From: Nocardia arthritidis
GTDB taxonomy: Bacteria > Actinomycetota > Actinomycetes > Mycobacteriales > Mycobacteriaceae
DNA length: 64,000 bases
NCBI RefSeq assembly: GCF_011801145.1
Contig: NZ_CP046172.1
Location: 5,084,001 to 5,148,000, forward strand
Direction of reading: 5' to 3'
In this document: one piece after another, positions 36,601 to 45,442 of the stretch
Numbering within the stretch: the first letter of the stretch is position 1
How the letters are laid out: every line of letters starts with the position of its first letter
The notes under the pieces: generated by a model
Databases searched by the model: none
The model's input: only the letters and a program-made list of their open reading frames with translations
What the model was told of the DNA's origin: nothing
Position numbers and translations under genes: made by a program

Positions 36601-39441
36601 GGCGTCGCGGTCCCCGAACCGACCACCAATGTCGCGACGGCGACGATCGCACAGCTCGCCGAGGCAATCGACGATCTCGCGAATTCGGTCGGCGATCCGG
36701 TGCCCGCGCACGACGACCTTCCCGGTGTCGACAGCTGGGTGCGGCCGTTCATCGTCGATCTCGTCGGCATTCCCCTACCGCCCTTACCCACCGCCGATCA
36801 ACCGGGTCGGTGGCAGGTCCTGGCACCCGCCGATGATCGGATCGCCATGGCCCTGCGCCACCAGCTCGCGACGGCTCACTGCGGCGACGGCGTTCTGCTC
36901 CGGCTCGGCGACTCCGCGCGCGAATCGGCCGCGACCGGCGTCGAGCGCATGCTCGCCGCCGCCAGAGCGGCGCTGGACACGCGGACTCGGTTCGTCGTCG
37001 TCGATGACGGTGGTCACCGCGGCGCCGCCGCGCTCGCCAGAACCCTGCATCTGGAAGCGCCCTCGGTGCGCACCACCATCGTGCACACCGCGCCCGGCGC
37101 GCCGCCGGCCGACACCGCGCGCATGATCTGCGCCGATATCGCCGCGACGACGACCTTCCGCGAGGTCCACTACGACGCGGAAGGTGTTCGGCGCGAACCG
37201 GTCCTGCGTGAGCTGACCCTCGGCCGGTCCCGGCTGCCGCTCGACTCGGCGGGCGTACTCGCCGTCACCGGCGGTGCGCGTGGCATCACCGTCGAATGCG
37301 CGACCGCGCTCGCACAGCGCACCGGATGCAAACTCGCGATCATCGCGCGAACCCCGGCCACGGATCCCGATGTCACGGCGAATATGGACCGGCTGCGCGA
37401 ATTCGGTGTCACCGCACGGTATTACGCCGCCGATGTCACCGACCGCAGCCAGGTCGCGGCCGCGGCCGCCGCGGTGCGGCGTGAACTCGGCGTGATCACC
37501 GGCATCCTGCACGGCGCCGCGGTCAACACTCCGGCCGCGCTCGGCTCACTCACCACCGATGACGTCATGCGCATTGTCGCACCGAAAATCGACGGTCTGC
37601 GCAATCTGCTCGACTGCGTCGACCTCGCCACGCTCGGTCTGCTCGTCGGTTTCGGCAGCATCATCGGCCGAGCGGGGCTGCGCGGCGAGGCGCACTATTC
37701 GATCGCCAACGACTGGCTGCGCACCACCATCGATACGGTGGCCGCGGAGCTGCCACGGTGCCGCTGCCTGACCATCGAATGGTCGGTGTGGGCCGGAACC
37801 GGAATGGGTGAGCGGCTCGGCGTGCTGGATTCGCTGATCCGCGAGGGTATCGAGCCGATCTCGGCCGATGCAGGTATCGAGGTCATGCTCGATCTGCTGC
37901 GCGCCGAGGATTGTCCGACCAGCGTGGTCGTGCTCGGCCGCACCGCGAACCTGCCGACCATCCGCTTCGACAAGTCCGAACTGCCGCTGCTGCGCTTCCT
38001 GGAACGGCCGCGGCTGCACTTCCCCGGCATCGAAGTGCTTGCCGAAGCCGATATTTCGACGACGACCGATCCGTATCTCGCCGATCACCGATTCGCCGGT
38101 GATGCGCTGTTCCCGGCGGTCATGGGAATGGAGGCCATGGCACAGGCGGCGACGGCACTGTTCGGCGCTGGGCGCAATATCGAATTGCGGGATCTGGAAT
38201 TCCTGCGGCCGATCACCGTGCACGAGGGCGGCACCACTATCCGGATCGCCGCACTGCGCACCGGCGCGGCGGTGCGGGTCGCGATTCGGTCCGGTACCAC
38301 CGGATTTCAGCTCGATCATTTTCGCGGAGTGTGCAAACTCGCAGCGCCTGGCGCGGCCGCCGAACCGGTGCGGCAATTCGCCGAAATCGAATCCGCGGAC
38401 CTCGGCATGGCGATCGATTCCGACTTCTACGACCGAATCATGTTCCACGGGCCGATGTTTCGCGCGGTGCAGGATTACCGGCACCTCTCCGCGAAACAAT
38501 GCGTCGCACGAATCCGGATGGGCGAGACGCGCTGGTTCTCGCCCATGGTGCCGAATGCGCTGATCCTCGACGACCCGGCGGCACGCGATGCGTTCATGCA
38601 CGCCATTCAGGTCTGCGTGCCCGATGCGACGCTACTGCCCTCGAAAGTGGCCCGGGTGCGGGCGTTTCCGGTGCCGAGCGAGGTGCGGGCGGTGACGCTG
38701 ACGGCGGTCGAACGCGCGCACGAAGGGGCGAGATACGTCTACGACGTCCTCGTGCGCGATCCGCACGGCGCGCCCGTCGCGGCCTGGGAGGGTCTCGAAC
38801 TCACCGCGGTGACGCCGCGACCGCCTACGGCCTGGACACCCGAATTCCTCGGCCCCTACCTGCAGCGTCATTTGGACACCGTGCTGCCGGAACCCATGCG
38901 GGTGGCCATCATTCGCGACCGGCCGATGCCATCGGACACCGACGTCCATTCCCCGCGCCGCTCCGCCAGCCGCCGCGCGCTCCTCGCCGCGCTCGGCCGC
39001 GTCGTCCCGATTCATTACCGGCCCGACGGCAGGCCGCAGATTCCGGGCGAGCACGCGAGCTTCTCCCACGGCGCGGGTCTCACCATGGCCGTCGTCGGGG
39101 CGCGCAGGCTCGGCTGCGATCTCGAACCGGTGCTGCCGCGCACGTCGGGCGAGTGGAACTCGCTGCTCGGCCCGTCGGGTGTCGCACTCGCCGAGGCGTG
39201 CGCCAGGGCCGCGGCCGAATCGTTCGCCACCGCGGCCACCCGGGTGTGGAGCGCGCGCGAGGCCGTCACGAAACTCGGTGTCACGGTGGCCAGACCGCGG
39301 CTGACGCTCGACGGCGGTCCGTCGGCCGGTGGCTGGCTGACCTTCCGGCACGGGACCGATGTGGTGTGGTCGTTCGGGGCCACCGTCGCCGCCCCGGTTC
39401 CGGACCAACCCGTTGTGTTCTCCGTCGTCGAAAAGGGCTGA
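33661..39441 (+). CDS. Iterative enediyne polyketide synthase (PKSE)
   Basis: A 1926-aa iterative type I PKS with the domain order specific to enediynes. KS: DGACSSS with Cys211, EGHGTGT and NVGHTKAAAG. AT: GHSLGE, Ser651. ACP: DDLHMSSI, carrier Ser near 966. KR: GGARGIT near 1204 and Tyr1346 in HYSIAND. DH: DHRFAGDALFPAVMG, His1476. C-terminal integrated phosphopantetheinyl transferase: GCDLEP, Asp1820, and VWSAREAVTKLG. All motifs look intact. PKSEs make a linear polyene that becomes the nine- or ten-membered warhead core. Fourth gene of the five-gene operon. Confidence 0.95.
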   Translation: MARLAIVGMACRFPDAANPAELWENVLAGRRAFRPIPDVRLNAADYYDGDPAAADRHYATHAAVIEGWTFDRARHRVAANVFRSTDIAHWLTLDTAAAALDDAGLPAGEGLDRARTGVILGNTLTGDMSRANLMRLRWPYVRRTLTGALHRRGWQAEEIADFLDEYEADYKAPFPEITEDTLAGGLANTIAGRICNHFDFGGGGFTVDGACSSSLLAVAQAGDALVTGQLDAALVGGVDLSIDPFELIGFAKTKALSSSGMRVYDELSNGFWPGEGCGVIVLLRAEDADSLGLRTYSTIAGWGVSSDGRGGITRPDRDGHLRAIERAYRMAGFGIDTVDYLEGHGTGTAVGDRTELEAFDRALATRHDRRPVALGTIKGNVGHTKAAAGIAALIKAALAVHRGTIPPVTGTERAHPVLTDSNRIYLPETATPWPRPEHPRRAGVSSLGFGGINTHVVVESGQPARPLPRSLDTRLAHSAQDAELLVLSAATPAQLQTRLREVAGLAARCSFAELGDLATELINADAELPVRAAVVTDARQAARRLTELADALAAGEQRRFAPERGQFLGARTESEPRIGLLFPGQGAPGQGDGGALARRFTTVADLYRQVGVRDAGAATEDAQPRIITAELAGLRLLDAADVHAAGCVGHSLGELAALHWAGVFDEIEVVRTAAFRGRAMQRAATTETGAMATIRTSAERVTPLVNDSPVVIAGYNGPQHTVIAGPADAVDAVLVTARAAGLHCQMLPVSHAFHSPLVAPAARAIRDYLDQIELGRIKRPGMFSTVTGGPLEPGTAVTELLERQVRAPVRFAAALSQLAAGCDLLIEVGPGRSLTTLAADTCPMVPIVAMETDGNSVAGALRTLAACYAFGARPDLRTTTADRFHRAFALDKQFVFIESPCERAPDDSQLRRARTTRPQSVENASAATDVTSSFDMLRELIAARAELAAEDITPNLRPMDDLHMSSITITQLVADAAQRVGVAVPEPTTNVATATIAQLAEAIDDLANSVGDPVPAHDDLPGVDSWVRPFIVDLVGIPLPPLPTADQPGRWQVLAPADDRIAMALRHQLATAHCGDGVLLRLGDSARESAATGVERMLAAARAALDTRTRFVVVDDGGHRGAAALARTLHLEAPSVRTTIVHTAPGAPPADTARMICADIAATTTFREVHYDAEGVRREPVLRELTLGRSRLPLDSAGVLAVTGGARGITVECATALAQRTGCKLAIIARTPATDPDVTANMDRLREFGVTARYYAADVTDRSQVAAAAAAVRRELGVITGILHGAAVNTPAALGSLTTDDVMRIVAPKIDGLRNLLDCVDLATLGLLVGFGSIIGRAGLRGEAHYSIANDWLRTTIDTVAAELPRCRCLTIEWSVWAGTGMGERLGVLDSLIREGIEPISADAGIEVMLDLLRAEDCPTSVVVLGRTANLPTIRFDKSELPLLRFLERPRLHFPGIEVLAEADISTTTDPYLADHRFAGDALFPAVMGMEAMAQAATALFGAGRNIELRDLEFLRPITVHEGGTTIRIAALRTGAAVRVAIRSGTTGFQLDHFRGVCKLAAPGAAAEPVRQFAEIESADLGMAIDSDFYDRIMFHGPMFRAVQDYRHLSAKQCVARIRMGETRWFSPMVPNALILDDPAARDAFMHAIQVCVPDATLLPSKVARVRAFPVPSEVRAVTLTAVERAHEGARYVYDVLVRDPHGAPVAAWEGLELTAVTPRPPTAWTPEFLGPYLQRHLDTVLPEPMRVAIIRDRPMPSDTDVHSPRRSASRRALLAALGRVVPIHYRPDGRPQIPGEHASFSHGAGLTMAVVGARRLGCDLEPVLPRTSGEWNSLLGPSGVALAEACARAAAESFATAATRVWSAREAVTKLGVTVARPRLTLDGGPSAGGWLTFRHGTDVVWSFGATVAAPVPDQPVVFSVVEKG

Positions 39442-39444
39442 CGC

Positions 39445-39906
39445 ATGCAGGCTTACGAGATGACGCACACTGTCGGCTTCGAGGAGACCAACCTCGTCGG
39501 CAATGTCTATTTCGTGCACTACTTCCGTTGGCAGGGCCGCTGCCGGGAAATGTTCCTGATGGAGCACGCCCCCGACATCGTCGACGAGATCCGCCGCGAC
39601 CTCAAGCTGTTCACCATCAAGTGCGAATGCGAATACTTCGCGGAAGTGACCGCCCTGCAACGACTTACGATCAGGATGACCTTGACCGATCTCACCCAGA
39701 CGCAGCTCGAATTCGAATTCGCCTATCTCGAGGTGGACGAGGGCTCCGGCGCCGAACGCCTGCTCGCTCGCGGCAGGCAGCGCGTGGCGTGTATGCGCGG
39801 CGCGGGCACGCACGTCGAGCCGACGCGCGTGCCGGAGAGCCTGCGGCGCGCGCTCGAACCCTATCGCGCCGGATCCGGCGCGCGGGTCGCGACGACCCGA
39901 CACTGA
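39445..39906 (+). CDS. Enediyne hotdog-fold thioesterase (TEBC/E10-type)
   Basis: A 153-aa 4-hydroxybenzoyl-CoA-thioesterase-like protein that releases the polyene from PKSE. The conserved region TNLVGNVYFVHYFRWQGRCR contains the Asn/Tyr/Arg residues expected of CalE7/DynE7-type enzymes. It starts three bases after the PKSE stop and closes the warhead cassette. It converges with the HxlR gene. Confidence 0.92.
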   Translation: MQAYEMTHTVGFEETNLVGNVYFVHYFRWQGRCREMFLMEHAPDIVDEIRRDLKLFTIKCECEYFAEVTALQRLTIRMTLTDLTQTQLEFEFAYLEVDEGSGAERLLARGRQRVACMRGAGTHVEPTRVPESLRRALEPYRAGSGARVATTRH

Positions 39907-39913
39907 TATGCGA

Positions 39914-40603
39914 TCAGGACGCGTCGACGACGGCGGGCGCGGCCCCGGTGAGCTCGAGGTCGAGCAGGCGCAGGCAGCGCGCCAGCGAAGTGCTGTCCCC
40001 GGTGATCACCACCTTGCCCGACAGCACCGCGTCCAGGACGGCGATCTGCTCGGTGCCGATCCGGATGAACGTCTCCGGATCGGCCGTGACGATCAGCGCG
40101 GGTTCGGCGGGCGCGGGTCCGCCGACGACGCGGGCGACGTGGTTCGCGCACTGCACGTGGAACACCTCGTCGCCGATCTGGAATTCGTACGACTCGTCGA
40201 CCTCGGGCGGTGGGCCGACGGAGATCATCGCCTCGAGTGCGACGCGCCCCCATTCGGCGCGCACCAATCCATCCTGTTCATAGGAGGCGACATGCGACAG
40301 GCCCCATGACGCCAGCCCGATGACCACCGGGCGCAACGCCTCGCCGCTCGGCGTCAGCCGATAGCAGACGCCGCGGCCGTCGCCGGACACCGATTCGCGC
40401 TGGACGACACCCTGCTCGGTGAGCATCTGCAGGCGCGCGGCGAGCAGATTCGGCCCGATGCCGACCAACGTCTCCTCGAGTAGCTGGTTGTACCGCTTCG
40501 GACCGGTCAGGAGGTCGCGAATGATCAGCAGCGTCCAGCGCTCCCCGACGATATCGAGCGCCGCCGCGACCGCACACATCTGCGCGTATCGCTTCGTTCC
40601 CAT
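39914..40603 (-). CDS. HxlR-family regulator with C-terminal sterol-carrier-like domain
   Basis: A 229-aa protein. Residues 1-110 form an HxlR winged helix (ALDIVGERWTLLIIRDLLTG; YRLTPSGEALRPV). The C-terminal ~110 residues resemble an SCP2-like ligand-binding domain (EVFHVQCANHVARV; SGKVVITGD). ATG 40603 has GGAGG seven bases upstream. It sits right after the enediyne thioesterase on the opposite strand. It may repress itself and genes sharing the TGTAGCTA-type element. Confidence 0.83.
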   Translation of the reverse strand: MGTKRYAQMCAVAAALDIVGERWTLLIIRDLLTGPKRYNQLLEETLVGIGPNLLAARLQMLTEQGVVQRESVSGDGRGVCYRLTPSGEALRPVVIGLASWGLSHVASYEQDGLVRAEWGRVALEAMISVGPPPEVDESYEFQIGDEVFHVQCANHVARVVGGPAPAEPALIVTADPETFIRIGTEQIAVLDAVLSGKVVITGDSTSLARCLRLLDLELTGAAPAVVDAS

Positions 40604-40635
40604 GCTGCTACCTCCGATGTCATGCAAGTGCAACC

Positions 40636-40660
40636 GTTAGCTACATAGATACATGGTAAC
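40636..40660. promoter_or_regulatory. Candidate HxlR operator
   Basis: GTTAGCTACATAGATACATGGTAAC is bounded by the inverted tetramers GTTA and TAAC. On the minus strand it reads CATGTATCTATGTAGCTAAC, close to TATGTAATCTGTAGCTAG before the aminotransferase gene and TATGTAATATGTAGCTAC before its decayed copy. A second dyad-like stretch, aaactacaccaaactatagtgtc, lies near 40820 before the MFS gene. Confidence 0.5.
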
Positions 40661-40882
40661 CGGTATCCGCCACACCTTCCGGAAGCGACCGTTCGGAACT
40701 ATTTTCCGCCGCACCTGCACCGGCCCGTGATCTATCACCAGCTGGACGGCCGAATCCAGGCTCGACCACCGCCGGCCGGAACAAGGTCGAAAACCGCAAC
40801 CCCGACCAGGTTACCCCAGTAAACTACACCAAACTATAGTGTCATCCGCAAAAGCTGGCCCGCACAGGGGGATCGAACCGCG

Positions 40883-42535
40883 ATGGAACGCATCGACAGC
40901 CCGGTCGAACCGGAAAATCCGCCCGATACCGCCGCGACGACCGCACGCCCCATGGCCTTCCGCCTCGGATTGGGTCTGACAGTTCTCGGCGTCGCCCTGC
41001 ATATCCCCATGTTCCTCGAGTCGCGCGAGATGCAATATCACCTCGCCGGAATGCCGATGACCCCGGAAATGATGATCGGCATGGTCCTACTGTTCCTCGG
41101 AGTCGGTATATCAATTTACGGCTTGGTTCCACATGAAACCGCCGCGCACCGGCCGCACCGCCGAATCAGCATCGAACCGCTCGACGACACGCCGATCCGC
41201 CCCGCGCATATCACCCTGCTGCTCGCACTCGCCGCCGCGGTGACGATCGATGTGATGAAACCGGTCGCGCTGGCTTTTACCGCGCCGGGCGCCGCCGCGG
41301 AATACGGATTGAAAGGCCCGTTGAATCCGCACGCCGCCGCATTGCCGATCGCGCTGTATCCGCTTTCCGGCATCACCGGCACGATGATCGGCGCATTCAT
41401 TTGGGGCTGGCTCGGCGACCGCATCGGGCGGCGGGCCTGCATTCTGCTCGCGGGAATTGTCTTCATCGCGACCTCCACCTGCGGTGCGATGCCCGCCTAT
41501 TGGCTCAACCTCGTCACGTGTTTCGCCATGGGGCTCGCCGTCGGCGGGATGCTTCCCATCACCTTCGCGCTGCTGTCCGAAACCGTCCCGCGCAGGCATC
41601 GCGGCTGGATGATGATCCTGATCGGCAGCGATATCGCCGGTGCGTACATCATCGTCAGCTGGCTGGCGTCCACCTGGGCCGCGCCGGATCGCTTCGGCTG
41701 GCGGCTGCTGTGGTTGATCGGCCTGCCGACCGGATTGGCGCTGTTCGTGCTCAACCGATGGATCCCGGAATCTCCACGCTTTCTATTGCGCATGAACCGC
41801 GCCGGCGAGGCGGCCGCGGTATTGCGTCGGTACGGCGCGGAAATCATCGAAGCGGATACCCGGCCCGATGCCGAGGACACCGTCCGCAACAGCTCATGGC
41901 AATTGCTGCGCAAGCCTTTTCTCGGATTGTCGGTGGCGGTGGCGCTGCTCGCGCTCGGCGTCGGCACGACCCAGTACGGATTTCAACAGTGGATGCCGTC
42001 GAATCTGCAGCGGCTCGGTCTCTCGGAGGTCGCCGCGAGCTCGGTGCTGCGCAATGCCGCCATTCTCGGATTTCCGCTGAGCGTTCCGGTGGCCCTGCTG
42101 TACGGATTCTGGAGCAGTAAGAAAACCGTCATTCTGATGGTCGCGGCGATTACGGTCGCGCTGTCGGCGTTCGTCGCGCTGGGCGATCGGGTCGGTGACA
42201 ATCGGGTATTGCTCTACGTACTCCTGGTCATACCGGTGTGGGGCATCAATACTTTGAACGCGACCCTGGCCGCCTTCACCGCCGAGGTCTACCCGACGGT
42301 GGTGCGGGCCCGCGGCAGCGGATTCTCCGCGGGCGCGACGAAGGCGGGCGGCGTATTCATCCTCGCCGCCGCCGTCGCCGCGATCGCCGAGCCGTCCATC
42401 CGGCTCACCGCGGCGGTCGGCGTGCTACCGCTCGGCCTGGCGGTCCTCGCGCTGGCCGCCTACGGCCCCGAGACGAGGCACCGGCACCTCGAACGCATCA
42501 CCGCCGCCCAATTGCGGATCGAATCAGCGGCGTAA
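40883..42535 (+). CDS. MFS transporter, SV2/sugar-porter type
   Basis: A 550-aa major facilitator with an extra N-terminal pair of membrane segments before the 12-segment core (core begins near residue 105). Motif-A-like WGWLGDRIGRRACIL, RRHRGWMMI and the second-half AEVYPTVVRARGSG are sugar-porter/SV2-like. It lies next to the HxlR gene and close to the PKSE operon, so product export is plausible. GGGGAT lies upstream of ATG 40883. Confidence 0.87.
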   Translation: MERIDSPVEPENPPDTAATTARPMAFRLGLGLTVLGVALHIPMFLESREMQYHLAGMPMTPEMMIGMVLLFLGVGISIYGLVPHETAAHRPHRRISIEPLDDTPIRPAHITLLLALAAAVTIDVMKPVALAFTAPGAAAEYGLKGPLNPHAAALPIALYPLSGITGTMIGAFIWGWLGDRIGRRACILLAGIVFIATSTCGAMPAYWLNLVTCFAMGLAVGGMLPITFALLSETVPRRHRGWMMILIGSDIAGAYIIVSWLASTWAAPDRFGWRLLWLIGLPTGLALFVLNRWIPESPRFLLRMNRAGEAAAVLRRYGAEIIEADTRPDAEDTVRNSSWQLLRKPFLGLSVAVALLALGVGTTQYGFQQWMPSNLQRLGLSEVAASSVLRNAAILGFPLSVPVALLYGFWSSKKTVILMVAAITVALSAFVALGDRVGDNRVLLYVLLVIPVWGINTLNATLAAFTAEVYPTVVRARGSGFSAGATKAGGVFILAAAVAAIAEPSIRLTAAVGVLPLGLAVLALAAYGPETRHRHLERITAAQLRIESAA

Positions 42536-42538
42536 ACC

Positions 42539-43432
42539 TCACGCGCGCAACGCATTCCGCGCGGCCGCCAGATGCGCGGGCGACGCACCGCAACAGCCGC
42601 CGAGAATATCGAGGCCGTAGTCGGCGCGCCACCGGACGAGCAGTTCGGCGAATTCGTCCGGATGCAACGCGCTCGGCAGTCCCCCACCATCGGTGCGCGG
42701 CCCGGTGCGGTCCTCGATATTCGGATAGGCGCCGATCAACCCGGCCCTGCCGCGGCACAGCGCACGCATCGCGGCCTCGGTTCCGGCCGGTGACGTGCAA
42801 TTGACGAGTACGGCCTCGGCCCCGGCACGCTGTACCGCGTGCACCGCACCGGACAGATCCTCACCGGAGAGCACCCTGCCGTCCGCGCCGCAGACGAACG
42901 ACACCCACGCCCGCCCGCCCACGGCGAGCACCTGCTCCAGCGCGATCCTGGCCTCGCGGATGGTGTTCATCGTCTCCAGCAGGAACAGGTCGACTCCGGC
43001 TCGCGAGAGCTCGCGCGCGAGCCACCCGTGTTCCGCGCGCAGTTCCGCGTCCTCGGGCACCAGATCCGGTCGATAGCAGTCCTCGACCGGTGCGATCGAA
43101 CCGGCGATCCACGCCTCGGGCGCACGGGCCTCCTTGCGCGCGGCGCCCGCGACGCCGACGGCCGCGTGCACCATCCAGGCGCGACCCGCGTCATCGAGCC
43201 GGGTTCGGCGCAGCGCACGCAAGTTGGTCCGGAAGGTATCGGCCGTGATCACCTGAGCGCCCGCGGCCAAATAGGCCTCGTGCACCGACTGCAGGACCTG
43301 CCGTTTGGCCTCCGTGCGCAGGGCCGCGGTGGTCCACCACGGGTCGGCCATCGGGATGCCCGCCCGCTCCAACTCGCTGGCGACGCCGCCGTCGAGCAGC
43401 AGAACTCCTTCTGGGGCATGGGAATTCGTCAT
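42539..43432 (-). CDS. Homocysteine S-methyltransferase
   Basis: A 297-aa zinc-dependent (beta/alpha)8 enzyme that would methylate homocysteine or a related thiol/selenol from S-methylmethionine or SAM. Zinc ligands sit in VNCTSP and GGCCG; the N terminus LLLDGGVASELE is typical. It is last in a leftward operon and its ATG overlaps the stop of a cystathionine gamma-synthase-like gene by four bases. Next to sulfur genes in a biosynthetic locus it may act on a pathway intermediate. Confidence 0.88.
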   Translation of the reverse strand: MTNSHAPEGVLLLDGGVASELERAGIPMADPWWTTAALRTEAKRQVLQSVHEAYLAAGAQVITADTFRTNLRALRRTRLDDAGRAWMVHAAVGVAGAARKEARAPEAWIAGSIAPVEDCYRPDLVPEDAELRAEHGWLARELSRAGVDLFLLETMNTIREARIALEQVLAVGGRAWVSFVCGADGRVLSGEDLSGAVHAVQRAGAEAVLVNCTSPAGTEAAMRALCRGRAGLIGAYPNIEDRTGPRTDGGGLPSALHPDEFAELLVRWRADYGLDILGGCCGASPAHLAAARNALRA

Positions 43433-44559
43433 CTGTCACCTTCCAGGGCGCACTGCAGATCCTCGATCAGATCGGCCGGATCCTCGATACCGACCGAGAG
43501 GCGAATCAGGTCGTCGGTGATACCGGCCGCGATCCGGGTCGCCCGGGGTACCGGCCGGTGCGTCATCAGCGCGGGGCATTCGATCAGCGAACGCACGCCG
43601 CCGAGGCTCACCGCGCATGCGAACAGTTCGGTGCGCGCCATGAGCTTCTCCGGATCGCCGAGGTACCGGAAACTCACCATCGAACCGGGCCCCGACATCT
43701 GCGCACCGACCAGGTGGTGTTGTGGATGTGCCCGCAGGCCAGGGTATTTCACCTCGCACACGGCCGTCGAGGCACACAGCGCATCGGCGAGCGCCTGCGC
43801 GGTCGCCGTTTGGCGGGCCACCCGCAGGGACAGGGTTTTGACGCCGCGATGCACCATGTAGCAGTCCAAACCGCCGGGCACGCCACCGGTTACGGTCCGG
43901 TGCTCGACGAACCGCCGATGCAGGTCCGCGTCGCGGCACACCAGTGCGCCACCGAGTACATCGGCGTGGCCCGCGATGAATTTCGTTGTGCTGTAAAGGC
44001 TTACGTCCGCACCCAAATCGAGTGGGCGTTGCAGGGCCGGGCTGGCGAAGGTGTTGTCGACCACCAGTACCGCGCCGCGTTCCCGGGCCAGCTCGGCGGC
44101 CTCGGCCAGATCGGTCAGCTCGAGCAGCGGATTGCTCGGGGTCTCCACCCACACCATCGCGGTGTCGGCGACGAGCGCCTGCCGCAGCTCGGCCGGATCG
44201 GTCGAATCCACATAGTCGACCCGGATCCCGTAGCGGGCAAGGCTTTCGAACAGCGCGTAGGTGCCGCCGTAGATATCGTGCGAGGACACCAGCCGCTGCC
44301 CCGGCGACAGCAGCGAAAGCGCCGCGGTCGCCGCCGCCTGCCCCGACGAGAAGACCGCGCAGTATGGCGAGTCCTCCAGCGCCGCAAGGCATTCCTCCAG
44401 CGCTTCCCTGGTCGGATTCTCCCCGCGCGAATAGAACAGCCGCGGCGGATCCTGTGCAAAGCGGTCGTAGGTGGTCGCGATGTGGACCGGCGGCACGATA
44501 TCGCCGCTGCCCGGAGTGGATCGCTGCCCGCTGTGGACCAATCTGGTGTCGAAGCGCAT
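43429..44559 (-). CDS. Cystathionine gamma-synthase/lyase-type PLP enzyme
   Basis: A 376-aa transsulfuration enzyme with PLP-lysine motif YSTTKFIAGHADV and family segments YSRGENPTREALE, SSGQAAATAAL and HDIYGGTYALFE. It makes or breaks C-S bonds between cysteine and homoserine-derived substrates. It is five bases after a methyltransferase and overlaps the homocysteine S-methyltransferase. The coupling suggests a dedicated sulfur supply for the locus. Confidence 0.9.
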   Translation of the reverse strand: MRFDTRLVHSGQRSTPGSGDIVPPVHIATTYDRFAQDPPRLFYSRGENPTREALEECLAALEDSPYCAVFSSGQAAATAALSLLSPGQRLVSSHDIYGGTYALFESLARYGIRVDYVDSTDPAELRQALVADTAMVWVETPSNPLLELTDLAEAAELARERGAVLVVDNTFASPALQRPLDLGADVSLYSTTKFIAGHADVLGGALVCRDADLHRRFVEHRTVTGGVPGGLDCYMVHRGVKTLSLRVARQTATAQALADALCASTAVCEVKYPGLRAHPQHHLVGAQMSGPGSMVSFRYLGDPEKLMARTELFACAVSLGGVRSLIECPALMTHRPVPRATRIAAGITDDLIRLSVGIEDPADLIEDLQCALEGDR

Positions 44560-44564
44560 GGCGG

Positions 44565-45431
44565 TCAGCCGATCGGTGCGACTGCCCGCAGCAACAGGGC
44601 GGTACTCGGCAGAGACACCGCGCCGTCCGGCCCGCGATAGGGTTCGACGGCCGCACCGACCGCGGCCCAGGTCCGCGGATCATCCGCGCTGCCGAACCGC
44701 TCCCGCAGCATGTCCTTCAGACTGGGCGGGCTGACCACCTTGCTGAATTCGACGTAGCGGTCCGGTGATTCGAGTACGAACGGCACCTGGAAGCGGGTGA
44801 CGACGACCGCGCCGAAGCCGGCCTCGGTCAGTTCCGCGGTCACCGCCTCCGGGTCGGCCATGCTGAACGGGCCCGGCGCACCCGGCGGGCCCGGCGGCAG
44901 GCCGAGTCGTTCGGCGATCACCCGGAAACCGAGCGACATCATCGGCGCCAGCGCCGGTTCGGCCCACACCGCGGCGGCCAGCACCCCCCCGGGCACGAGT
45001 ACCCGCGCCAGCGTCCGGAACATGGCCACCCGATCGACCGCGAACATCAGCCCCCACCTGCTGAGCACGACATCGAAAGCGGCGGAAGGGAATTCCAGCG
45101 TCTCGACATCGCCGACCACGAATTCCACCTGGCCGAGTCCGTCGCCCCGATCCCGGGCGCGGGCGATCATCTCGGGCGCGAGGTCGATACCGATGACCCG
45201 TCCGGTGGGACCGACCACGGACGCCGCGGTCAGCGCGGGTTGACCGGTGCCGGTGCCGACATCGAGCACCCGCTGACCCGCACCCACCCCGGCGAGTTCG
45301 AGCAGTCGCGCGGTCACCGCCGCGCCACCGGTCTCGAAATCGTCCTGGCACGACAGCCATCCCGCGCTGATCGCGTTCCAGGTGGCGCGCTGGGTTCGCT
45401 TGAAGCTCACCGGATCGAAGACCGTTTCCAT
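44565..45431 (-). CDS. Class I SAM-dependent methyltransferase
   Basis: A 288-aa UbiE/COQ5-type methyltransferase: VLDVGTGTGQPALTAA (motif I), VIGIDLAPEMI (II), VETLEFPSAAFDVVLSRWGLM (IV) and LVPGGVLAAAVW (VI). ATG 45431 has AAGGGG nine bases upstream; a start five codons earlier is possible. It sits 11 bases after the SufS-like desulfurase and five before the transsulfuration gene. Small-molecule substrate unknown. Confidence 0.87.
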   Translation of the reverse strand: METVFDPVSFKRTQRATWNAISAGWLSCQDDFETGGAAVTARLLELAGVGAGQRVLDVGTGTGQPALTAASVVGPTGRVIGIDLAPEMIARARDRGDGLGQVEFVVGDVETLEFPSAAFDVVLSRWGLMFAVDRVAMFRTLARVLVPGGVLAAAVWAEPALAPMMSLGFRVIAERLGLPPGPPGAPGPFSMADPEAVTAELTEAGFGAVVVTRFQVPFVLESPDRYVEFSKVVSPPSLKDMLRERFGSADDPRTWAAVGAAVEPYRGPDGAVSLPSTALLLRAVAPIG

Positions 45432-45442
45432 GCTCGTCCCCT

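Noticed and set aside
34300..36711. 803-codon minus-strand frame inside PKSE
   Set aside because: Antisense shadow caused by high G+C; PKSE motifs are intact on the plus strand.
38331..40283. 650-codon plus-strand frame across the PKSE end and thioesterase
   Set aside because: Out-of-frame Arg/Ala-rich translation of the PKSE, thioesterase and HxlR genes without any domain.
41116..42201. Antisense frames opposite the MFS transporter
   Set aside because: Low-complexity reverse translations of membrane-segment codons.
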